Assembly (NCBI RefSeq): GCF_016862975.1
Contig: NZ_BONZ01000043.1
Span: forward strand, 62,001-126,000
DNA from: Rugosimonospora africana
GTDB lineage: Bacteria; Actinomycetota; Actinomycetes; Mycobacteriales; Micromonosporaceae
Direction of reading: 5' to 3'
Length of the DNA: 64,000 bases
Of this stretch, positions 41,738 to 49,809 are shown in pieces. The notes beneath the pieces were generated by a model. The model saw only the letters and a list, made by a program, of their open reading frames with translations. It searched no databases and was not told the DNA's origin. The translations under genes and the position numbers were made by a program. The first letter of the stretch is position 1; each line of letters begins with the position of its first letter.

Positions 41738-42412
41738 CTATTCGCCGGGCACGATCAATCCCGACTCGTACGCGAAGACAACCGCCTGCACCCGGTCGCG
41801 CAGGTCCAATTTGGACAGTACCCGGCCGACGTGGGTCTTCACCGTCTGCTCCGCGACGACCAGCTCATCGGCGATCTCGGTGTTGGACCGGCCCCGAGCG
41901 ACCAGCCGGAGCACCTCCAGCTCGCGCGGTGTCAGCGTGTCCAGCGCGGCCGGCCGCGCCCGGGCCGCCCGTGGCCGGGCGGCGAAGTCGGCGATCAGCC
42001 GCCGGGTCACCGACGGCGCCAGCAGCGCGTCGCCCGAGGCCACCACCCGGACCGCGTGCACCAGCTCGGCACCGCGCGCGTCCTTGAGCAGGAACCCGCT
42101 GGCGCCGGCGCGCAGCGCCTCGTACACGTAGTCATCCAGGTCGAACGTGGTCAACATCAGCACCCGGGGCCGATGTGTCCCCGGCGGTACGTCGAGCAGG
42201 CGTCGGGTGGCCTCCAACCCGTCCAGCACCGGCATCCGGACGTCCATCAGCACCACGTCCGGATCGGTGCGCCGCGCCAGCGCCACCGCTTGGGCGCCGT
42301 CCGCCGCGTCACCGACGACGATCAGGTCCGGCTGCGCGGCCAGGAGCGCGCCGAATCCCTCGCGTACCATCGCCTGGTCGTCGGCGATCAGCACCCGGAT
42401 GCTGCCGGTCAT
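41738..42412 (-). CDS. NarL-family response regulator
   Basis: Response regulator of 224 residues. The receiver domain has acidic residues in VLIADDQAMVREGF, the phospho-acceptor Asp in DVVLMDVRMPVLDG and the conserved Lys in GFLLKDA. The LuxR helix-turn-helix is LTPRELEVLRLVARGRSNTE plus VAEQTVKTHVGRVLSKL. ATG 42412 overlaps the kinase stop (ATGA), so the two are made together. The divergent secreted hydrolase gene may be its target (inference). Confidence 0.95.
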   Translation of the reverse strand: MTGSIRVLIADDQAMVREGFGALLAAQPDLIVVGDAADGAQAVALARRTDPDVVLMDVRMPVLDGLEATRRLLDVPPGTHRPRVLMLTTFDLDDYVYEALRAGASGFLLKDARGAELVHAVRVVASGDALLAPSVTRRLIADFAARPRAARARPAALDTLTPRELEVLRLVARGRSNTEIADELVVAEQTVKTHVGRVLSKLDLRDRVQAVVFAYESGLIVPGE

Positions 42413-43830
42413 TCGGAAACCTCCAGCGGCAGCACCGCGCGTACGGCGAAACCGCCCTCGACAGTCGGCCCGGCGGACAGTTCGCCGCCGAGTAGCGCGA
42501 CCCGTTCCCGCATGCCGACCAGCCCGTGCCCTCCCCGGCGCCCACCCGCGCCAGCCGACGGTGCCGCGCTCCCGGGTCCGGCATTCGCCGCGGTTCCGGC
42601 GTTCGCGGCAGCCGTGGGTCCGACCGGCGGCGCGGCCCGGCCCGGGCCGTTGACCACGCTCAGCCGCACCGCATCGGGAGCGTAGTCGACAGTCACCTCG
42701 ACCGCCGCGCCGGCCGCGTGCCGGCCCGCGTTGGACAGCGACTCCTGCACGATTCGGTACCCGCACACGCCCACCGTCGCCGGTATCGACGACTCTGGCT
42801 CGGTACGTCTGGCGCCGCGCCGCGACCCAGACCAGTCGCCGGGCGCCCGCCCGCGTACCGACAGGTCGACCCGTACCCCGGCCCGCCGGGCCGCGTCCAC
42901 CAACTCGGGAAGCTCGCCCAGATCCGGCTGTGGAGCGCGTTGCGCCGCCGTCTGTTCGCTGCGCAGCACGCCGAGCAGCCGGCGCATCTCGGTCAGCGCC
43001 TCCCGGGCCGCGCCGCTGATCGCGCTGAACTCCTCCAGCAGCGGCTCCGGTACCGCGTCGTGCCGGTACGGCGCCGTCTCCGCCTGTACCGCGATCAGCG
43101 ACATGTGGTGCGCCACCACGTCGTGCAGCTCCCGGGCGATCCGGGCACGTTCCTCGAGAGCCGCGCGCCGGCTGGCCTCCCGTTCACTGAGGTCGGTCTG
43201 CACCCGAAGGGCGCGCTGGGTGCGCGAGCGTGCCGCCAGCGTGTCCAGCAGCACCACCACGACCGTGAACGCGACATTGGCGCCGACCGCGTCGCTGCCG
43301 CCCGGCCCCCACACCCACAGCAGCGGTACCATCAGCGCCCACATCGTCCACAGCAGAGCCCGCGGATATCGCAGGCCGGCGACGCAGAACGCGAGCCCGA
43401 GCACCGGGATCTGCACCGGGTCCCACACCCAGGTGCCCCACGGTCGCTCCGGGACCAACGGGATCAGCAACGCCCCCAGGTATCCCAACCGCCACGCCAG
43501 CAACGGGTACCGCACGATCAGTGGCAGCGGAAGCAGCTGAGCCAGCGCGACCAGCGGCGCCCACACCCCGACCGACGGGTGGACGTGCTCGACGACGGTC
43601 GCCTCCATGCCGAACAGCCCGATGGTCACCACGACCAGTGCCGCGATGACGGCCCAGCGAACCCCGCGCGGGCGGCCCGCCAGCCAGGACGGCCGGGTGT
43701 CGGCACCGAGCGCGACGGTGCGCAGTGCCCGTGCCACCGTGCGCACCGCCCGGCGGCCCGCGTCGGGGCGCCCCGGCCACACCGTGCGCGGCCAGGATTC
43801 CGCCTGTCCCGGCTTGGTACCCGTCTCCAT
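42409..43830 (-). CDS. Sensor histidine kinase with an inserted repeat peptide
   Basis: HisKA_3-type kinase of 473 residues. The N-terminal half has about six hydrophobic segments and no obvious extracellular domain. The phospho-acceptor His is in ARIARELHDVVAHHMSL, and the ATPase domain has VQESLSNAGRHA and GGRRGGHGLVGMRERVALLG. Between the dimerisation helices and the ATPase N-box, residues about 332-347 (GDWSGSRRGARRTEPES) are encoded by a copy of the dispersed palindromic element, a position where relatives have only a short linker. A second, Ala/Gly/Pro-rich insertion lies in the ATPase domain before GGRRGGHGL. ATG 43830 is the natural start; more upstream codons run into the promoter region. 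Confidence 0.92.
   Translation of the reverse strand: METGTKPGQAESWPRTVWPGRPDAGRRAVRTVARALRTVALGADTRPSWLAGRPRGVRWAVIAALVVVTIGLFGMEATVVEHVHPSVGVWAPLVALAQLLPLPLIVRYPLLAWRLGYLGALLIPLVPERPWGTWVWDPVQIPVLGLAFCVAGLRYPRALLWTMWALMVPLLWVWGPGGSDAVGANVAFTVVVVLLDTLAARSRTQRALRVQTDLSEREASRRAALEERARIARELHDVVAHHMSLIAVQAETAPYRHDAVPEPLLEEFSAISGAAREALTEMRRLLGVLRSEQTAAQRAPQPDLGELPELVDAARRAGVRVDLSVRGRAPGDWSGSRRGARRTEPESSIPATVGVCGYRIVQESLSNAGRHAAGAAVEVTVDYAPDAVRLSVVNGPGRAAPPVGPTAAANAGTAANAGPGSAAPSAGAGGRRGGHGLVGMRERVALLGGELSAGPTVEGGFAVRAVLPLEVSE
42791..42837 (-). repeat. Dispersed palindromic element, copy D, in frame in a kinase gene
   Basis: A 47-base copy in the opposite orientation to A-C (plus strand starts GACTCTGGCTCGG and ends CCCAGACCAGTC). 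On the coding strand it is read GDWSGSRRGARRTEPES without a stop. Confidence 0.8.
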
Positions 43831-43889
43831 GACTGCCCAGCGTAGGCGGCTCGTCGTGTACCGGCGTGACTCCACCGGGGGACCTTCGC

Positions 43890-43907
43890 GTGATACCCGG
43901 GTATCAC
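43890..43907. promoter_or_regulatory. 18-base perfect palindrome upstream of the kinase gene
   Basis: GTGATACCCGGGTATCAC is fully symmetric and lies 60 bases before the kinase start and 167 bases before the divergent hydrolase gene. It is a good operator candidate, possibly for the NarL-type regulator itself. Confidence 0.6.
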
Positions 43908-44008
43908 CGCGCCCCCTACCCGGGTCCCACCCGGTGCCCGGGAATGCCGCTCCCCGGCGTGACGCGCCTCGCACGGCCCCGCTCCTACCGTCGGCATCCG
44001 TCAGCGAG

Positions 44009-44058
44009 AAACGAAGCGACAAACGAAGCGACCAAACGAAGCGACCAAACGAAGCGAC
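44009..44058 (+). repeat. 12/13-base tandem repeat in the hydrolase leader
   Basis: Four units of AAACGAAGCGAC(C) start at 44009, 44021, 44034 and 44047, immediately before the ribosome site GAGGG (44062-44066) of the hydrolase gene. The A-rich composition stands out from the surrounding GC-rich DNA. Confidence 0.85.
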
Positions 44059-44073
44059 AACGAGGGAGACAGG

Positions 44074-45456
44074 ATGAACAGGCGCAGAACCGCCCAATCG
44101 GCCGGACCGACCGGGCACCGTGCCAGCGGCGCCACCACGGTGCCTGCCGCCAAGCTGCGTGCCGGTACGGTGCTCGCCGCCGGGCTCGCGCTGGCGGCCG
44201 GGCTGGCGCTGGCCGGCGTGACACCCGGTTCGGCGTCTGCGGCCGCTACCACCGCTGGCCGAGCGAGCGCGGCCACCGGGACCAAGGCAGACGGCAAGGT
44301 GCGAGGCAGCCTGCCCACGCCCGCCGGGCCATACCGGGTGGGTACCGTGGCGCTGCACCTGATCGACCGGTCCCGGCCCGATCCCTGGGTCAGCGAACCG
44401 CCGTACCGCGAGCTGATGGTCAGCCTGTTCTACCCGGCGGCGGCGACCGGCCGGGCCAGCGCGCCGTACATGCTGCCCAAGGCGGCCGACCACTTCGACT
44501 CGGTGACTGCCAACGGCTACCTCGGCCTCAACCTGCCGACCGGGCAAGTGGACTGGGCGGACACCGCCACCCACGCATACTCCGGCGCGCCCGTCGACCG
44601 CCGGGCCGGCAGTCTGCCGGTGGTGGTCTACTCACCCGGGTTGGGGGAGCCGCGTACCTGGTCGACCACGCTCGTCGAGCAGTTGGCCAGCCGCGGGTAC
44701 CTGGTGGTGACCATCGACAACACGTACGAGTCGCCGGAGGTGCAGTTCCCCGACGGCCGGCTCGCGCTGCTCTCGGATCCGCAGCCGACCGTCCCGTGGG
44801 TCACGAAGTTGCTGACCACCCGGTCGGCCGACACGTCGTTCGTCCTGGACCAGCTGACCGCCATCAACCGCGGTGGCGGTCGGGACCTCGCGATCCCGGC
44901 CGGCCTGCGCGGCGCGATGAACCTGAGCGCGATCGGCATGCTCGGCCACTCGGCCGGCGGGTTCGCCTCGGCCCAGGCGATGCACGACGACCCGCGCATC
45001 CGGGCCGGTGTGAACCTGGACGGCACCATGACGCTCAACCCGGATCCGGCCGCGGTGAACGATCCGGCGTACTTCCCGGACGTGGTGAAGTCCGGCCTGG
45101 ACCGCCCGTTCCTGCTGATGGGCAGCGACGGGGAGGGCGGCGAGAGCTACCAGAACGATGCCTCCTGGGCCGCCTTCGGGGCACACAGCACCGGTTGGCA
45201 CGCCGACCTGACCCTGCGCGGCTCCGCACACGCCTCGTTCACCGACGCGGAGACGCTGGTACCGCAGATCGCGTCGGCGGTGAACCTGCCGGCGCAGACC
45301 GTCACGGATGACATCGGCACGCTCGCTCCGGCACGCGCCGTCACGGTCGAGGACGACTACCTGGCCGCGTTCTTCGACCGATTCCTGCGGCACCGGGACG
45401 GCCACCTGCTGGACGGTCCGTCTCCCCGGTACCCGGAGATGTCCTTCGTCGGGTGA
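44074..45456 (+). CDS. Secreted alpha/beta hydrolase (PAF-acetylhydrolase-like)
   Basis: Exported hydrolase of 460 residues. A long Tat-like or Sec signal (RRR near the start, hydrophobic core with an 18-base internal duplication giving LAAGLALAAGLALAG, cleavage near ASAA) precedes an alpha/beta fold domain with the oxyanion stretch VVYSPGLGEPRTW and the nucleophile elbow GHSAGGFAS (Ser293). The His candidate lies in RGSAHASFTD. The pattern resembles platelet-activating-factor acetylhydrolases and secreted lipases/esterases. ATG 44074 follows GAGGG by seven bases. It is divergent from a two-component system and closed by a strong hairpin. Confidence 0.88.
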   Translation: MNRRRTAQSAGPTGHRASGATTVPAAKLRAGTVLAAGLALAAGLALAGVTPGSASAAATTAGRASAATGTKADGKVRGSLPTPAGPYRVGTVALHLIDRSRPDPWVSEPPYRELMVSLFYPAAATGRASAPYMLPKAADHFDSVTANGYLGLNLPTGQVDWADTATHAYSGAPVDRRAGSLPVVVYSPGLGEPRTWSTTLVEQLASRGYLVVTIDNTYESPEVQFPDGRLALLSDPQPTVPWVTKLLTTRSADTSFVLDQLTAINRGGGRDLAIPAGLRGAMNLSAIGMLGHSAGGFASAQAMHDDPRIRAGVNLDGTMTLNPDPAAVNDPAYFPDVVKSGLDRPFLLMGSDGEGGESYQNDASWAAFGAHSTGWHADLTLRGSAHASFTDAETLVPQIASAVNLPAQTVTDDIGTLAPARAVTVEDDYLAAFFDRFLRHRDGHLLDGPSPRYPEMSFVG

Positions 45457-45490
45457 CCGGCCCCGGCTTCCCGGCCCGGCTTCCCAATCA

Positions 45491-45525
45491 GGTGGCTCCC
45501 GATCGCGACGCGATCGGGAGCCACC
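45491..45525. terminator. Bidirectional terminator, 17-bp perfect stem
   Basis: GGTGGCTCCCGATCGCG (45491-45507) and its exact inverse (45509-45525) are separated by one base. It lies between the convergent hydrolase and MFS genes. Confidence 0.85.
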
Positions 45526-45545
45526 GGTGGTTCAGCTTCGAGCGG

Positions 45546-47105
45546 TCAGTCACGCGCGGTCGCCGGCCGCCGCAGCGCCACCACCGCCAGCAGGAATGCC
45601 GCCGCCACCGCGCCGGCCGCCGTGACAAACGCCAGGTGGTACCCGCTGGTGAGGGCCGCCGCGTCGGCGTGACCGGCGTCCCGCAACTGATCGGTACGGG
45701 AGTCCGCCAGGGTGGCCAGGACCGCCAGGCCGAGCGCGGCGCCGACCTGCTGCACCGTGTTCACCAGCCCGGAGACCAAGCCCGAGTCGCTGGGCGTGGC
45801 ACCGGACATAGCCAGCGTGGTGACCGCCGGGAGGGTCAGGCCGCCGCCGAGCCCGAGCAGGACCAGGGCCGGCAGGAGGTCCACCGGGTACCGGCCGTGC
45901 ACCGGTACCCGGGCGACCAGCAGGAGCCCGGCCACGATCAGCGCCAGCCCGGCCAGCAGTACCGCGCGGGGACCGAAGCGACCGTTGAGCCGGGCCGAGA
46001 ACCCCAACGACACGATGCCGATGACCACCGCGGTCGGGGCCACCGCCAGGCCTGCGCGTGCCGGACCGTACCCGAGGACCTGCTGCAGGTACAGCATGCT
46101 CAGGAACTGGTACCCGATCATCGCCGCGACCATCAGCGCCTGGATCCCGTTGCCCGCCGAGACGTTCCTCGACCGGAAGATGCGCAGTGGCAGCAACGGA
46201 TTCGCGGCGGTCGCCTGGCGAGCGAGGAAGCCGCCGAGCAGCACCACCGCCGCGGCGCCCCAGCCGAGCGTCTGCGCCGATCCCCAGCCGTAGTCACTGG
46301 TCCGCACGATGGCGTACACGCCCACCATCAGGCCGGCGGTCCCCAGCACGGCACCCGCGACGTCGGCCCCGGCACGCAGCCCCTCCCCGCGACCGGCCGG
46401 TGCGAGCCGCACCGCCAGAGCGCCGACGAGCAGCCCGATCGGTACGTTGACGAAGAAGATCCAGTGCCAGTTCAGGGCCTCGGTCAGCGCGCCGCCGAGC
46501 AGGAACCCGACCGACGCCCCGGCCGCGCCCACGAAGCTGTACACACCGATGGCCAGAGCCCGCTCACGCGCCTCCGGGAACATCGGCACGATCATGCCGA
46601 GGACCACCGCCGAGGTCGTCGCCCCGCCGATGCCCTGGACGAACCGCGCGGCGATCAGCTCCGGCGCGTTCCCGGCCAGCCCGCAGGCCAGCGACGCGAG
46701 AGTGAACAGGACGAGTCCGGCCACGAACACGCGGCCCCGGCCGACCAGATCGCCCAGCCGGCCGAACAGCAGCAGGAGGCCGCCGAACGGGATCACGTAC
46801 GCGTTGACCACCCAGGCCAGGCCGGAGGAGGAGAAGCCGAGATCGTGCTGGATCGACGGCAGCGCCACCGTCACGATGGTCTGGTCGAGAATGATCATCA
46901 GCATGCCCGCGCACAGCACGACCAGTGCGAGCCAGCGCGAGCGTACGGCCGGCGCGGGCCCGCGTCGGGCGGGTTCACGTTGAGTGGGTTCACGTTGGGC
47001 GGGTCGAGGTTGAGCGGATCCACGTCGGGCGGGTCCACGTTGGGCGATTCCGCCTTGAGTCGGGTCGCCTTGAGCCGGTCCGCGTTGAGCGGTGGCCTGG
47101 GTCAT
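45546..47105 (-). CDS. MFS drug exporter, DHA2 (EmrB/QacA) type
   Basis: Proton-driven exporter of 519 residues with about 14 membrane helices. Diagnostic stretches are LDQTIVTVALPSIQHDLG in helix 1, GRLGDLVGRGRVF in loop 2-3, and RFVQGIGGATTSAVVLGMIV. The N-terminal 48 residues before helix 1 are nine or so Gln/Arg/Pro pentapeptides (AQRGP, TQREP, ARRGP), encoded by a 15-base tandem repeat. ATG 47105 follows GGGAGG with a five-base gap and is preferred over the GTG/ATG further upstream. It is divergent from an HxlR regulator that probably controls it. Confidence 0.93.
   Translation of the reverse strand: MTQATAQRGPAQGDPTQGGIAQRGPARRGSAQPRPAQREPTQREPARRGPAPAVRSRWLALVVLCAGMLMIILDQTIVTVALPSIQHDLGFSSSGLAWVVNAYVIPFGGLLLLFGRLGDLVGRGRVFVAGLVLFTLASLACGLAGNAPELIAARFVQGIGGATTSAVVLGMIVPMFPEARERALAIGVYSFVGAAGASVGFLLGGALTEALNWHWIFFVNVPIGLLVGALAVRLAPAGRGEGLRAGADVAGAVLGTAGLMVGVYAIVRTSDYGWGSAQTLGWGAAAVVLLGGFLARQATAANPLLPLRIFRSRNVSAGNGIQALMVAAMIGYQFLSMLYLQQVLGYGPARAGLAVAPTAVVIGIVSLGFSARLNGRFGPRAVLLAGLALIVAGLLLVARVPVHGRYPVDLLPALVLLGLGGGLTLPAVTTLAMSGATPSDSGLVSGLVNTVQQVGAALGLAVLATLADSRTDQLRDAGHADAAALTSGYHLAFVTAAGAVAAAFLLAVVALRRPATARD
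46971..47090 (-). repeat. 15-base tandem repeat at the 5' end of the MFS gene
   Basis: Eight complete 15-base units (46971 to 47090, plus a partial ninth at 46961) encode AQRGP-type pentapeptides in the cytoplasmic N-terminus of the exporter. On the plus strand the units read GGGTTCACGTTGAGT and variants. Confidence 0.9.
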
Positions 47106-47126
47106 CGGTGCCTCCCTTGGTGCACG

Positions 47127-47149
47127 ACTTGTAACAGTGCCCATCTTGT
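47127..47149. promoter_or_regulatory. HxlR box pair in the MFS/hxlR intergenic region
   Basis: ACTTGT at 47127-47132 and CTTGT at 47145-47149 are in direct order, 17 bases apart from CTTGT to CTTGT, with AGTGCCCA between. The same arrangement occurs before the other HxlR gene of the window (53803-53825), so this is a likely regulator site. Confidence 0.55.
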
Positions 47150-47183
47150 GTGACCATCGGAGGCGGCGTAAGGAGGCACATTC

Positions 47184-47609
47184 ATGTCACAGGGAGCCAG
47201 CGTTGTACCGTTCGAGGTCGACGCCTCGTGCGTGGCATACGCCACAGGCGAGCGGGCGAAAGCCTGCACCGTCCGGGAGGTGCTCGACCGGGTTGGCGGC
47301 AAGTGGAGCATCGGCATCATCGTCGAGGCGAGCCAGGCTCCGGTGCGTTTCACCGAGTTGGAGCGCACGGTCGAGGGCATCAGCCGGCGGATGCTCACGC
47401 TGACCCTGCGCAACCTGGAGCGCGATGGCCTGCTGACCCGCACCGTCTACCCGACCGTCCCGCCGAAGGTGGAGTACCGCGCCACGCCCATGGCGCTTGA
47501 GCTGTACGACACGCTCGTGGCGCTCACCGGTTGGGCGGACCGGCACCGGGAGACGATCGCGGCGGCCCGCGACGAGTACGACCGGGAGCACGGCGCGGCC
47601 GTCGCCTGA
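47184..47609 (+). CDS. HxlR-family regulator
   Basis: Winged-helix regulator of 141 residues. CTVREVLDRVGGKWSIGIIV is the HxlR signature, with one Cys in the usual redox position; RFTELERTVEGISRRMLTLT and LRNLERDGLLTRTVYPTVPP complete the DNA-binding domain. It is divergent from the MFS exporter and probably represses it until a toxic electrophile or quinone is sensed (inference from HxlR/YodB families). AAGGAGG seven bases before ATG 47184. Confidence 0.92.
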   Translation: MSQGASVVPFEVDASCVAYATGERAKACTVREVLDRVGGKWSIGIIVEASQAPVRFTELERTVEGISRRMLTLTLRNLERDGLLTRTVYPTVPPKVEYRATPMALELYDTLVALTGWADRHRETIAAARDEYDREHGAAVA

Positions 47610-47667
47610 AGCCGGCCCGCTGCCCCGCTGCCCGGCCGGCCCGCTGCCCCGCCGGCCCGCGCACTCG

Positions 47668-47717
47668 AGATCTTGGTACGAAACCACCTCGCGCGGGGCG
47701 GTTTCGCACCAAGATCT
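47668..47717. repeat. Large hairpin, AGATCTTGGT repeat family
   Basis: Arms AGATCTTGGTACGAAACC (47668-47685) and its inverse with one mismatch (47700-47717) around a 14-base GC-rich loop. It follows the hxlR gene and could be a terminator. A diverged half-copy sharing GCGCGGGG and ACCAAGATCTGA lies at 60141-60166, so this looks like a second dispersed repeat family. Confidence 0.65.
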
Positions 47718-47780
47718 GAGGGTCATTCAGCCCGCCGGCCGGTGCGGCGCCGGTCGAATGAGTCACCCGGGACCGGGTAA

Positions 47781-47800
47781 GACCCGGGCAAGCCCGGGTC
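47781..47800 (+). promoter_or_regulatory. Perfect 9-bp hairpin before the small membrane protein
   Basis: GACCCGGGC (47781-47789) and GCCCGGGTC (47792-47800) with a two-base centre, 46 bases before the small-protein start. It may be an attenuator or a terminator of upstream transcription. Confidence 0.45.
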
Positions 47801-47845
47801 GCGTGCCGTGCGACCCGCACCGGAACTCAGCCACGGAGGTGAGCA

Positions 47846-47965
47846 GTGGCTTCGCGGGTCGGCAAGGGCGCCACCGTCTGGATCGTGATCGTGGCCATCG
47901 TCATCATCGGCATCATCCTTGCGATCACGCTGTCCTGCGGCGGCAAGGGCGGCGGCGGGTACTGA
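47846..47965 (+). CDS. Small single-helix membrane protein, 39 residues
   Basis: Short open frame with a strong ribosome site (GGAGG at 47835-47839, six bases before GTG 47846). The product starts basic (MASRVGKG), has one hydrophobic helix (about residues 10-30, rich in Ile/Val) and ends SCGGKGGGGY after a lone Cys. No family is recognised. Codon third positions are mostly G/C, and the helix is built of ATC/GTC codons, consistent with real coding. Its stop lies 56 bases before the thioredoxin-reductase-like gene, so cotranscription is possible. Confidence 0.65.
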   Translation: MASRVGKGATVWIVIVAIVIIGIILAITLSCGGKGGGGY

Positions 47966-48021
47966 TCTCGCTATGTAGGACGACCGTTCCAAATACTGGC
48001 AAGCGGGGCCATGATCGCCAC

Positions 48022-48990
48022 ATGCGTGAGTGCGACGTGGTGATCGTCGGAGGCAGCGTCGCCGGCCTCCAGGCGGCGTTGACCCTGGGCCGGGCGAGGC
48101 GCCGAGTCGTGGTCATCGACGACGGCCGGCCGCGCAACGGGCCGGCGCATCACGTGCACAACTTCCTCGGGCAGCCCTCCGTCACTCCCGCCGACCTGTT
48201 GGAATCCGGGCGGCGCATGCTGGCGCCGTACGACGTCACGCTCGTCGACGACCGGGTCGAGAACATCCGGGTCGAGGATGCCGGTACGCCTCGGTTCGAG
48301 GCCACCACCCGCCGGGGCGAGCGGTGGTCCGGCCGGTCGGTCGTGCTCGCGACCGGGTTGACCGACGAACTGCCCGACGTGCCCGGGGTCGCGCGGGGCT
48401 GGGGCGACCGCGTGGTGGCCTGCCCGCACTGCCACGGCTGGGAGGTGCGCGATCAGCCGCTGGCTCAGCTCGGCATGCGGGGCCTTCCGGCACGCGGGGT
48501 CGCGCGGGCGCTGCTGCTGAGCCGGTGGAGCGCCGACGTGGTTCTGTTCACCGACGGCGACGACCTCGACCGCGAGGACCGGATCCGGCTGGAGGCGGCC
48601 GGGGTACGGGTGGACACCGGGCGCGTCGACCGTGTCGAGGCGGGTACCCACGGGGTCGATGTCGTCCAGGCGGGCGGTCGGCGCACCGGGTACCGCGCGT
48701 TGTTCGTGGTCACCCGGCAGCACCAGCAGAGCGACCTCGCCGCCCGGCTCGGCTGCCAACTGGTGGCTGACGGCGCCCGGGCGGGCGCCGCGATGGCCGA
48801 CCCGGACGGACGCACCAGCGTTCCCGGCGTCTGGGCGGCCGGCACCACGGCGTTTCCGGCGCTGTTGGCGATCGGCGCCGCCGGCCACGCGAGCACGGTG
48901 GCCACCGCGGTGCACGCGGCCCTGATCGACGACGACATCGCCGCGGCGATGACCGCCTGGCCTCGTCCAGCCCCGCCGAGCCCCGCCTAA
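48022..48990 (+). CDS. Thioredoxin-reductase-like FAD/NAD(P) oxidoreductase
   Basis: Flavoprotein of 322 residues. The FAD site is DVVIVGGSVAGLQAALTLGR, and the central dithiol candidate is CPHCHGWEVRD (CxxC in the thioredoxin-reductase place, although the spacing and HGWE are typical of a separate actinobacterial group). A later flavin stretch is VPGVWAAGTTAFPALLAIGA. The NADP domain lacks a clear GxGxxA/G motif after CPHCHG, so cofactor and partner are open. It may reduce a small disulfide or bacillithiol/mycothiol-type partner (weak inference). ATG 48022 is the natural start. The following 136 bases are a C/G-rich low-complexity spacer. Confidence 0.85.
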   Translation: MRECDVVIVGGSVAGLQAALTLGRARRRVVVIDDGRPRNGPAHHVHNFLGQPSVTPADLLESGRRMLAPYDVTLVDDRVENIRVEDAGTPRFEATTRRGERWSGRSVVLATGLTDELPDVPGVARGWGDRVVACPHCHGWEVRDQPLAQLGMRGLPARGVARALLLSRWSADVVLFTDGDDLDREDRIRLEAAGVRVDTGRVDRVEAGTHGVDVVQAGGRRTGYRALFVVTRQHQQSDLAARLGCQLVADGARAGAAMADPDGRTSVPGVWAAGTTAFPALLAIGAAGHASTVATAVHAALIDDDIAAAMTAWPRPAPPSPA

Positions 48991-49126
48991 CCCCGCCGCC
49001 CGTTTCGCCCCCGCCGGTCTTGCCGGCCGCCCGGCCTCGCTGGCCCCGCCGGCCGTTCCGCCCCGCCGACTCCGCCGGCCCTGCCAGAAGTCAACCTCGC
49101 CCGGCCCCGCCGGCCGCCCAGCCTCG

Positions 49127-49771
49127 CTAGCGGGTCGGCGCGCTCCCGTCGAGCAACGCGGTGACCCGGGCGGCCAGGTCCGCCAGGGCGGGGTCGTGCC
49201 GCGCGGCGGCGCGTGCCAGCCGGGCCACGTCGCTGGCCCAGGCACCGGTTGCCCGGTCGCGCTCACCGATCCGGTCGAAACCCCGATCGAGCAGACCGCG
49301 GGCGTCGTCGTACCGTTCGCGGGCGATCGCCTTGACCGCCCCGAGAGCGTTGGCCAGGGCACTGGCCGGCCGCGACCATTCGCCCTCCCGGGCGCGCGCC
49401 CCCGGATTGTCGCTGTCGTAGTGCGCGTCGCCGGCCACCGAGGCGGCGCGGACATCCAGGTCCAGCCGCCAGAACAGCGGTACCCCGGCGAAGCGGACGA
49501 ACAGCAGGCGGCGGCGGTCGGACCGGTGGAAGTCCGGATCGCTGCGCACGCTCTCGATCGGCCGTACCCGCCGCAGCGCCGCCACCGCGCTGGACAGGCA
49601 TGCCGGGAACGACACGTCCGGTACTACCCAGGCGAGGTCGATGTCGCTGTACGCGTCGGCGGTGCCCGCCCCTAGCGAGCCGATCAGCTCGGTACGGGAG
49701 CCGGAGCAGCACGCGTCCAGCGCGGTACGCACCTCATCCGCCAGTGCCGCACGGCCGGTACCCGACGCCAT
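49127..49771 (-). CDS. Nucleotidyltransferase-fold protein
   Basis: Protein of 214 residues with an N-terminal polymerase-beta-like nucleotidyltransferase domain: the Gly-Ser and metal aspartates are seen in IGSLGAGTADAYSDIDLAWV (GSx~10DxD), with a third acidic residue likely in FWRLDLDVR. The C-terminal half is helical (ANALGAVKAIARERYDDARG), like the substrate-recruiting helices of minimal nucleotidyltransferases. Its substrate is unknown; it could be a small-molecule adenylyltransferase. ATG 49771 is preferred over GTG 49777. It runs tail to head with the HAD gene on the same strand. Confidence 0.8.
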   Translation of the reverse strand: MASGTGRAALADEVRTALDACCSGSRTELIGSLGAGTADAYSDIDLAWVVPDVSFPACLSSAVAALRRVRPIESVRSDPDFHRSDRRRLLFVRFAGVPLFWRLDLDVRAASVAGDAHYDSDNPGARAREGEWSRPASALANALGAVKAIARERYDDARGLLDRGFDRIGERDRATGAWASDVARLARAAARHDPALADLAARVTALLDGSAPTR

Positions 49772-49809
49772 GGCCACACGCTAGCCGCTCGCTCTGACAG
49801 CGATCGCCG

